Shown here piece after piece: positions 6,705 through 13,247 of a stretch of 35,029 nucleotides of DNA. The notes beneath the pieces are model-generated. The model worked only from the letters and a program-made list of their open reading frames with translations, ran no database searches and was not told the DNA's origin. Every line of letters begins with the position of its first letter. Within the stretch, counting starts at the first letter, position 1. The stretch lies in the NCBI GenBank assembly GCA_016789955.1, contig JAEUPB010000105.1, forward strand, positions 1-35,029, written 5' to 3'. Origin of the DNA: Rubrivivax sp. (GTDB taxonomy: Bacteria > Pseudomonadota > Gammaproteobacteria > Burkholderiales > Burkholderiaceae_C). The position numbers were made by a program, and so were the translations under genes.

Positions 6705-8312
6705 ATGTCCCGGCACGTCGACGTCCTCGTCGTCGGCCTCGGGCCGACCGGCGTGACGCTGGCCGCCCTGCTCGCCCGCAGCGGGCTGCGCGTCGCGGTG
6801 TTCGATCGCCTGCCGGACCTGTACCCGCTGCCGCGGGCCATCGGCCTGGACCACGAGGCACTGCGCATCTGGCAGTCGCTCGGCCTGAGCGAGGCGCTCA
6901 TGCCGCATCTCGCGCCGTACCGGCCGAGCGAGTACCGCGGCGCGCAGGGGCAGTTGATCAAGCGGCTCGACATGGCTCCGCCACCCCACCGGCTCGGCTG
7001 GGCGCCGAACTGGGTCTTCGACCAGCCGGCGGTCGAGCGGGTTCTGCGGGCCCACCTCGCCGCGCAGGCCGGGGTGCTTGTCGGTCTGGGACAAGATGTC
7101 GTCGCGCTGCAGGAACAGGACGGTGGCGTGGCGGCCACGGTGCGCGACACCGACGGCGGGAGCTCCACCTGGACCGCGGCCTATGCGGTCGCCTGCGACG
7201 GCGGTGCCAGCCCGATCCGCAAGCGGCTGGGCATCGCGCTCGACGACCTGCAGTTCGACGAGCCCTGGCTGGTGGTGGATGCGCGCGTGCGGCCCGACAA
7301 GCTCGCCGAATTGCCGCAGACGCAGGTGCAGTACTGCGAACCGGAGCGCCCGGGCACCTTCGTCGTCGGGCCGGGCAACCACCGTCGCTGGGAACTGATG
7401 CTGCTGCCCGGCGAGCCGCTGCACGAGCACTGGCCCGAGGACACCCTGTGGCCGTTGCTCGCCCGCTGGATCCAGCCGGGTGACGCCGAGTTGTGGCGCG
7501 CCGCTGCCTACCGCTTTCACGGACTCGTCGCGCAACGCTGGCGCTCCGGCCGCATCTTCTTGGCTGGCGATGCGGCGCACATGACGCCGCCGTTCATGGC
7601 GCAGGGCATGGTGCAGGGCCTGCGCGATGCGTCGAACCTCGCCTGGAAGCTCGAACGCGTGCTGCGCCATGGCGCATCCGACGCCCTGCTCGACAGCTAC
7701 GAGGCCGAGCGCCGGCCGCACGTGATCGGAACCACGCGAGCGGCGATCGCCCTCGGCCGGGTGATCTGCGAGCGTGATCCCGCGAAGGCCCGCGAACGCG
7801 ATGCTCGGCTGCTCGACGAACACGGCGGCACGGTGCCGACCACGGTGCGGCAGTCGATGCTGCCGGACCTGTGCGGCGGGCTGTTCGCGATCGGCAGCCC
7901 TGGCGCAGGCAGCCTGTTCCCGCAGCCGCGCGTGACCACCCTGCCGGCCGGAGACACCGGCTGGCTCGACGACGTCTGCGGCGCCGGCGTGCGCGTGCTC
8001 GCCTGCCACGATGCGCTCGCGCCGGCCGATGCGGTCGCCGCGGAGGCCGCCCTCGCGCCGCTGCAAGGGCGCTTGCTGCGCCTCATGAGCCCCCCGCTCG
8101 ATCCGCCGCCAACGGGGCCGGGTCTGTGCATCGCCGAGGAGCAGCCGCTGCTGGCCGACTGGCTGCGCGGGCTCGGTGCGCGCTTTGCCGTGGTGAGGCC
8201 GGACCACCAGGTCCATGCAACCGCCGACACCGCCGCCGGCGCTCTGCGACACCTCGCCGACCTCGCCGCGGCCATGGGCGCCCGCAGCGGCGGAGAGCCT
8301 CTCAAGCTCTGA
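6705..8312 (+). CDS. FAD-dependent aromatic-ring monooxygenase (MhpA/PheA-like)
   Basis: 535 aa, class A flavin monooxygenase (PF01494). All three fingerprints are present: GxGxxG in DVLVVGLGPTGVTLAALLARSG, the DG motif in VACDGGASPIRKRLG, and the GD motif in RIFLAGDAAHMTPPFMAQGM. After about residue 390 a thioredoxin-like C-terminal domain is expected, as in 3-(3-hydroxyphenyl)propionate hydroxylase and phenol hydroxylases. The reaction would be NAD(P)H-dependent ortho-hydroxylation of a phenolic acid, preparing it for ring cleavage. It starts 16 nt after the VOC gene and is followed by a Bug receptor, so uptake, hydroxylation, cleavage and FAH hydrolysis are all represented in this run. Exact substrate unknown; MhpA is the nearest family I recognise, not an identification. 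Confidence 0.9.
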   Translation: MSRHVDVLVVGLGPTGVTLAALLARSGLRVAVFDRLPDLYPLPRAIGLDHEALRIWQSLGLSEALMPHLAPYRPSEYRGAQGQLIKRLDMAPPPHRLGWAPNWVFDQPAVERVLRAHLAAQAGVLVGLGQDVVALQEQDGGVAATVRDTDGGSSTWTAAYAVACDGGASPIRKRLGIALDDLQFDEPWLVVDARVRPDKLAELPQTQVQYCEPERPGTFVVGPGNHRRWELMLLPGEPLHEHWPEDTLWPLLARWIQPGDAELWRAAAYRFHGLVAQRWRSGRIFLAGDAAHMTPPFMAQGMVQGLRDASNLAWKLERVLRHGASDALLDSYEAERRPHVIGTTRAAIALGRVICERDPAKARERDARLLDEHGGTVPTTVRQSMLPDLCGGLFAIGSPGAGSLFPQPRVTTLPAGDTGWLDDVCGAGVRVLACHDALAPADAVAAEAALAPLQGRLLRLMSPPLDPPPTGPGLCIAEEQPLLADWLRGLGARFAVVRPDHQVHATADTAAGALRHLADLAAAMGARSGGEPLKL

Positions 8313-8358
8313 GGCCAGTCTGCAGCCCTCGATCAACGACAGTGACCCAGGAGACACC

Positions 8359-9328
8359 ATGCAACGCCGACACTTCCTGCTTCAATCCCTCGCCGGCACG
8401 GCCGCGCTCGCGGCGCCCAGGGTGCGCGCCGCCGGGTGGCCCGAGCGCACCATCCGCGTCGTGCAGGGCTTCGCACCCGGCGGCAATGCCGACACGATCG
8501 CACGTTTGGTCGGCGGCGAGATGGCGCGCGGGCTCGGGCAGTCGATGGTCGTCGAGGCCGTCACCGGTGCCGGCGGCACGCTGGCTTCCGCGGCTGTGGC
8601 GCGCGCCGCGCCCGACGGCTACACGCTGCTGCTGGCCACCGGCGGCCACGCGGTGGCCGGCGCGCTGTACGAGAAGCTGCCGTACCAGACGGTGACGGGC
8701 TTCCAGATGGTCTCGACGATCACGTTCTTCCCGTTCCTCGTCGTGACGCAGGCCGACAACAGGGTGCGCAGCCTCGCCGAGCTGCTCGACGGCGCGCGCC
8801 AAGCCCGAGAGCGTGGCCTACGGCAGCGCCGGCGTCGGCTCCACGCACCACCTCGCGGGCGAACTCCTGGCGCGCATGTCGGGCGCGAAGCTGCTGCACA
8901 TTCCGTACAAGGGCGATGCCGCGTCGATCACCGCGCTGCTGGCCGGCGACCTGCCGATCGTCATCGCGCCGCCCACCGCCGTGTTGGCCCACCTGAAGTC
9001 CGGCAAGCTGCGCGCGTTGGCCGTCACCGGCCCGCAGCGCTGGCCCGGCATGCCCGACGTGCCGACGGTGGCCGAGCAGGGCGTGGCCGGCTACGACGTG
9101 CGTTCCTGGGCCGGCTGGATGCTGCCGGCCGGCACGCCGGCCGCGGTGGTCGAGCGGTTGCAGGCCGAGACGCAGAAGGCGCTGCAGGTGGTCGCGGTAC
9201 GCCAGCGGCTGGAGGACATGGGCGGCGAGGCGCGCGCCAGCACGCCGCAGGAGATGACGACGATGGTCGCGGCCGACCTGCAGAAATGGACTCAGGTGGT
9301 GGCCGACGCGAAGATCGGGCGGCTCTGA
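8359..9328 (+). pseudogene. Bug/TctC solute-binding protein with a frameshift
   Basis: The first 146 codons read as a normal Bug receptor: Tat-like RRHFLLQSLAGTAALAAP signal, VRVVQGF-type strand, FAPGGNADTIARLV, AAPDGYTLLLATGG, and LAELLDGAR. The frame is then lost. From 8798 another frame continues without a break in homology (AKPESVAYGSAGVGSTHHLAGELL, HIPYKGDAA, VPTVAEQGV, WAGWMLPAGTP) to the stop at 9328. The break sits in the GC run 8791-8800, where two missing bases (one GC unit) restore a 323-aa protein of normal family length. It may be a true pseudogene, a slippage-prone allele or a sequencing error. AGGAGA lies before the ATG. Last gene of the catabolic run. Confidence 0.9.
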
Positions 9329-9347
9329 CCTGAGCACCCCCAAGGGC

Positions 9348-9365
9348 CGGGCTGCGCCCAGCCCG
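9348..9365 (+). terminator. GC-rich hairpin without T tract
   Basis: CGGGCTG (9348-9354) pairs perfectly with CAGCCCG (9359-9365) around a 4-nt loop, 20 nt after the Bug stop. No T run follows, so intrinsic termination is doubtful. It may instead mark the 3' end of the transcript. Confidence 0.3.
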
Positions 9366-9423
9366 CCGACGGAACGCTATCCTCGCGCGACGCGCGGCCC
9401 CGAGCGCGCACGAGGAGCAGGGC

Positions 9424-10572
9424 TTGGCCCAGGAAGTCGACCCCGTCAAGACCGCCCGGCTGTTCGAGTTCTACGTCGGCAACGTCTGGCCGCTGCAGCG
9501 CCGCTTCGTCGCAGGACGGCTGGCGCGGCGGTGCACGGCCTGCGGCGCCTCGGAGAAGATGCTGCCGCTGAGCGCGGCCGGCGTGTGCAGCGAGTGCGAG
9601 CGCGTGGCCCGCGAAGGCCGGCCGGCGCAGCGCGCGCACGATCCGGCACTCGAGGCCGACCTCGGCCGCATCCTCGCAGGCGCGGCCGGCACCGGCACGC
9701 AGGGCCACGATGCCCTCGTCATGTTCAGCGGCGGCAAGGACAGCTGCTACCTGGTGCGCCGCATGCAGAACGAGCACCCGGGGCTGCGCCTGCTGGCCTG
9801 CACGGTGGACAACGGCTTCATGAGCCCGGTGGCCAAGCGCAACATCGACGAGGTGCTGCCGCGGCTGGACATCGACCATGTGTTCATCCGCCCGCGGCGC
9901 AGCTTCTACGTCACGCTGTTCCGCCACGCCATCACGCACCTCAACGCGCAGGGCTGCTACGGCACCGTGGACTTCAGCGACGGCGAGTTCATGCTCGACT
10001 CGGCGCGGCGGCTGGCTGCCGAGAAGGGCATCCCGCTGATCCTGTGCGGCTACTCGCGCTACCAGGTGGAGGACGGCCTCGGGCTGAACCACTTCGAGTC
10101 GCCGCGCGAACGCGAGCGGCAGCCGCGCACCGAGACCGCCGGCCTGAAGCTCGCCGACATCTTCGACGCCGAAGGCTGCCGCCAGTGGTGGCCCGGGCAG
10201 ACACGGCCCGACTTGGACGTGCCGCGGCTGGTGTTCCCGCTGTACGCGTGGGACCTGGAGGAAGAGCAGATCAAGCGCCAGGTGGTCGAGTGGGGCCTGA
10301 TCGCCGACCGCAACCAGAGCCCCATCGTCACCAACCACCGGCTGATCCCGCTGCTGGGCGTGGTGGACGTGCACCGCCTGGGCTACAGCAGCTTCGAACC
10401 CGAGTTCTGCCGCATGATCCGCGAAGGCAAGGCCGAACGCGAGCACTGGCAGCACACCTTCGAGTTCCTCGAGCACACCTCGCGCACGGGCCTGTTCGTC
10501 AAGCCGCTGGTGCTGGACCTGCTCGCTGAACTCGGGCTGACGGTGGACGACGTCGGCGTACGCTTCGGCTGA
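9424..10572 (+). CDS. PP-loop ATPase with N-terminal zinc ribbon (sugar amidotransferase-like)
   Basis: 382 aa. The PP-loop SGGKDSCYLVRRM begins at Ser102 and marks an ATP pyrophosphatase that adenylates a substrate. Upstream a four-Cys zinc ribbon is clear: Cys37/Cys40 (CTAC) and Cys55/Cys58 (CSEC). This layout resembles WbpG/PseA-type N-acetyl sugar amidotransferases, which normally work with HisF/HisH-like partners supplying ammonia; none is present here. Other possibilities are a tRNA-thiolation or small-molecule ligase relative. Downstream motifs VDFSDGEFMLDSARRL and LCGYSRYQVEDG probably bind substrate. The start is TTG with GAGGAG 6 nt upstream; no ATG precedes the zinc ribbon in frame. 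The gene stands alone between unrelated units, so its pathway is unknown. Confidence 0.8.
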   Translation: MAQEVDPVKTARLFEFYVGNVWPLQRRFVAGRLARRCTACGASEKMLPLSAAGVCSECERVAREGRPAQRAHDPALEADLGRILAGAAGTGTQGHDALVMFSGGKDSCYLVRRMQNEHPGLRLLACTVDNGFMSPVAKRNIDEVLPRLDIDHVFIRPRRSFYVTLFRHAITHLNAQGCYGTVDFSDGEFMLDSARRLAAEKGIPLILCGYSRYQVEDGLGLNHFESPRERERQPRTETAGLKLADIFDAEGCRQWWPGQTRPDLDVPRLVFPLYAWDLEEEQIKRQVVEWGLIADRNQSPIVTNHRLIPLLGVVDVHRLGYSSFEPEFCRMIREGKAEREHWQHTFEFLEHTSRTGLFVKPLVLDLLAELGLTVDDVGVRFG

Positions 10573-10602
10573 CGCGGGCGCGGCGCGCGGGCGTTTCGCG
10601 AG

Positions 10603-11769
10603 TCAGGCCGCCAGCACCCCGTACACCCGCTCCGGCAGCACGCGCGGAAAGCCGCTGCGGTCGGTCACCGGCCCGGCGATCGCGTAGGCCGGATCGGCGG
10701 TGTCGCGGTGGTGGGTGTCGGCCACCGGGCGGCCGCGTGCATCCGACAGCGTGGCCACCTGCATGCCACGCCCGGCCTGGGCGCGGCGCGTGACGATGCC
10801 GATCTCGCCGCTCTTCAGCGTGACGAAGTCGCCCGGCGGGTACACGCCCACCGACTTGATCAGCGTCGAGGCCAGCGGGCTGCCCTGCTCCTGCTGGAAC
10901 AGCTGGCGCGCCGCGGCCTGCGGCGGCAGCGCCGCGCGGAAGGCGCGCGGCGTGATCTTGGCGGCATAGACGTCGCAGGCGCGCAGCAGGTGCGCCAGCG
11001 CATGCGGCGACGCGAGGCCCGCGGGGTAGCCGGCGCCGCCGGTCTGCTCGTGGTGCTGTTCCACGGCGGCGAGCCAGGCGGCGTCGGTCACGCCGGCGGC
11101 GCGCAGCATCGCCGCGCCGCGCACCGGGTGGCTGCGAATCAGCGCCATCTGCTGCGCGCTCGGCGGGTCGCGCTGCTCGGCCATCGTCGCCTGCAGTTCG
11201 GCCATCGCGGCGTTCATCGTGATCGCTGCGCGCACCGCCGAGGCCACCAGCGGCGGCGGCAGCCCGAGCGCGCGCCCGGTCAGCAGCACCAGCGTGGCGG
11301 TGTGCAGCGAGTGGGTGAGCGCATAGAGCGCATAGCGCAGGCCTTCCTGCCGGTTGGCCATGAAGAGCGCCACGTCGGGGTCGCGGTCGACCAGCGCCAC
11401 CTGCGCATCGGCGGCGCGGATGAGGTCGTCGGCCTGCGCCGTGCCGCCGCGCAGTTTCCGCAGCAGCGTATCCAGCGACCAGATCGCCTGCTCCCAGCGG
11501 TCGAACAGGTTGGTCTCGCGCACCACGGCGATGCGGGGGTCGCCCGGCGAGGCGAGGCCGCGCGCGGCGCGCACGTCTTCCACGCGGTCGTGCTCGGCCC
11601 AGGCGCCGCGCTCGATCAGCGCATGCACCTGCTCCTCGCCGCTGATCACGTGGCCTTCGCTGAGCAGCAGGCGGCCTTGCGCGTCGAAGACGCGGAACGG
11701 CAGCACTTCGTTCGGCCGCACGAGGTCGGTGACCTCCTGCAGAGGGACGCGGATCACCTCGACCGACAT
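10603..11769 (-). CDS. HD-GYP-like protein with degenerate HD site
   Basis: 388 aa, ATG with GAGGAGG 4 nt upstream. The C-terminal half has the layout of an HD-GYP (c-di-GMP phosphodiesterase) domain: LHTATLVLLTGRALGL, IRSHPVRGAAMLRAAG, then HHEQTGGAGYPAGL from His239 and HLLRACDVYAAKITPRAFR. At the position of the hallmark LLHDIG pair the protein reads AITMNAAM (Met185-Asn186), so both metal-binding residues of the HD dyad are gone and phosphodiesterase activity is unlikely. The N-terminal ~120 residues (PLQEVTDLVRPNEVLPFRVFDAQGRLLLSEGHVIS) resemble the leader of other HD-GYP proteins. The tail after GDFVTLKSGEIGIV is also typical of that group. A sensor or scaffold role is inferred. It follows the DUF900 hydrolase by 107 nt on the same strand. 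Confidence 0.8.
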   Translation of the reverse strand: MSVEVIRVPLQEVTDLVRPNEVLPFRVFDAQGRLLLSEGHVISGEEQVHALIERGAWAEHDRVEDVRAARGLASPGDPRIAVVRETNLFDRWEQAIWSLDTLLRKLRGGTAQADDLIRAADAQVALVDRDPDVALFMANRQEGLRYALYALTHSLHTATLVLLTGRALGLPPPLVASAVRAAITMNAAMAELQATMAEQRDPPSAQQMALIRSHPVRGAAMLRAAGVTDAAWLAAVEQHHEQTGGAGYPAGLASPHALAHLLRACDVYAAKITPRAFRAALPPQAAARQLFQQEQGSPLASTLIKSVGVYPPGDFVTLKSGEIGIVTRRAQAGRGMQVATLSDARGRPVADTHHRDTADPAYAIAGPVTDRSGFPRVLPERVYGVLAA

Positions 11770-11818
11770 GGTGCCTCCTCGCTGACGTTCCAGGCCGATT
11801 GTGCGATCGTGTCGCCCC

Positions 11819-11852
11819 GGCGGCCCTGGATCTGCATCAATGTCGGGCCGCC
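11819..11852 (-). terminator. Inverted repeat after the DUF900 hydrolase
   Basis: GGCGGCCC (11819-11826) and GGGCCGCC (11845-11852) form a perfect 8-bp stem with an 18-nt loop, 24 nt beyond the hydrolase stop and 49 nt before the HD-GYP-like start. It lacks a T tract. It could separate the two transcripts or be a regulatory site upstream of the HD-GYP-like gene. Confidence 0.3.
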
Positions 11853-11876
11853 CGGGCGCGTTGCAGTGCCTCTCGC

Positions 11877-13247
11877 TCAGGCCTTGAAGCGCCACCACCG
11901 CTGCACCGGCTCGAGCGGCGGCCGCTGCCCGGCCGGCAGGCCGTGGTGCATCAGGTAGGCGATGTCGGTGAGCACGCTGGGTCGGCCGCCGAAGTAGCTG
12001 TGGTTCAGGCCGATCAGCGACGCGTCGGTGCTGCTCGCGTCGATGGTCTGCAGGCCGTCGGCGGTGTAGGGCGCGTCGCCGTCGAAGCCGCCGATGCGAG
12101 CGCCGGCGTGCAGCCACGACGACAGCCACAGCGCACGGTCGTGGCGCGAGGCATAGGAGGTCCACAGCGGCTCCGCGGCCGAGGCTGCAGCCGGTGCGCG
12201 ACCGGGGGCGCACAGCGCGTAGTCCTGTCGGAAGCGGTCGACGTGCACGTCGGCCGCGGCGAGGATCACGTTGGCCACCGGCAGCGCCGCAGCCGCGGGG
12301 CGTGCCGCCCGTGCCGCCAGCGCACCCACCAGCACGCGGTTGCCCATGCTGTGCGCCAGCAGGTGCACGTGCCTCCACGGGCCGCCTTCCAGCAGCCCCA
12401 GCAGTTCGGCGAAGGGCCGCGCCGCGGTGGCGGCCCGTTCCTCGTCGGCGAGGTACTTCAGCAACGCGCCGGCCGAAGGCCAGCTGAACAGCAGCACCGG
12501 CCCCGCGTGGCCGATGTCCAGCGCCACCTGCGCGGCGCGCAGCAGCGCTTCCTCGAGCGTGACGTGGTAGCCGTGCAGGAAGGCGAGCAGTTCGCCCGTC
12601 GGCGCTGCATCGGCGCCCAGCCGCGTGCAGAAGGCCACCGGCTGCGCGATCGGTTCCAGCTCCGGCGCCACCAGGAAGTGCTGCGCGGCGTCGGGACCGT
12701 TCCACCAGGTCGGCTGCTCGAGCTTCCCGAGCTTGTGCCGGCTCACCGGCACCGACACCGTGGCGCGTGCGAACGACAGCGTGTCGCTGTGATCGGCGGT
12801 GTAGGCGTCGAGAAAGTCGCCATCGCCGGAATGCGCACGGTTCGTCGCCAGGTAGATGGTGCGCTGCACGGCCACCGTCTCCCCGCTGGCAGCCGACGCC
12901 AGTTCGCCCGCGGAGTGCGCGGCCATCGCGGTGGCGGCGGTGGTCTCGGCGTGCAGCTCCAGCGGCGTGCCCAGCGTGCGCATGCCGCGCGTGCGCACCA
13001 GGTCGCCCAGCGCCGCGCGGGCCATCAGCTCGCGCACGTAGGCGTCGGCCGACGTGTCCTCGACCAGTTCGAGCAGGCGGTCCAGCGCCACCGTGATCGC
13101 CTCGGGGGTCTGCGCGCGGCCGAGCTTGAGCGCCATCGCGTCCAGCGCCTGCGCCAGCATCGGATCCATGTCACCCAGGCGCACACGGATGTCGGCCCAG
13201 TGGCCGAGCACGGTGTCGAGTCTCGCCAGCAGCTGTACCGGGTTCAT
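11877..13247 (-). CDS. DUF900-type alpha/beta hydrolase with helical N-terminal extension
   Basis: 456 aa. From about residue 130 it follows the DUF900 (PF05990) alpha/beta hydrolase pattern: VQRTIYLATNR, oxyanion-loop HGYHVTLEEALLRAAQVALD from His225, VLLFSWPSAG, and the nucleophile elbow LAHSMGNRVL with Ser300. LAAADVHVDRFRQ follows, with a candidate catalytic His at NHSYFG (His416). Lipase- or esterase-like activity is expected but no substrate is known. The first ~130 residues are predicted helical and Ala/Leu-rich with no signal peptide, an extension beyond the family core. I chose the ATG at 13247: it overlaps the upstream CHAT stop as ATGA and has GGGGAG 6 nt before it. An upstream in-frame ATG (13286) lies inside the CHAT gene. 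Coupled translation with the CHAT protease implies shared function. Confidence 0.82.
   Translation of the reverse strand: MNPVQLLARLDTVLGHWADIRVRLGDMDPMLAQALDAMALKLGRAQTPEAITVALDRLLELVEDTSADAYVRELMARAALGDLVRTRGMRTLGTPLELHAETTAATAMAAHSAGELASAASGETVAVQRTIYLATNRAHSGDGDFLDAYTADHSDTLSFARATVSVPVSRHKLGKLEQPTWWNGPDAAQHFLVAPELEPIAQPVAFCTRLGADAAPTGELLAFLHGYHVTLEEALLRAAQVALDIGHAGPVLLFSWPSAGALLKYLADEERAATAARPFAELLGLLEGGPWRHVHLLAHSMGNRVLVGALAARAARPAAAALPVANVILAAADVHVDRFRQDYALCAPGRAPAAASAAEPLWTSYASRHDRALWLSSWLHAGARIGGFDGDAPYTADGLQTIDASSTDASLIGLNHSYFGGRPSVLTDIAYLMHHGLPAGQRPPLEPVQRWWRFKA

Noticed and set aside
10603-12705. A single 700-residue minus-strand protein covering the HD-GYP-like gene and upstream DNA
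   Set aside because: The upstream part is a shadow frame of the DUF900 hydrolase gene. The real gene starts at ATG 11769 with a good ribosome site.
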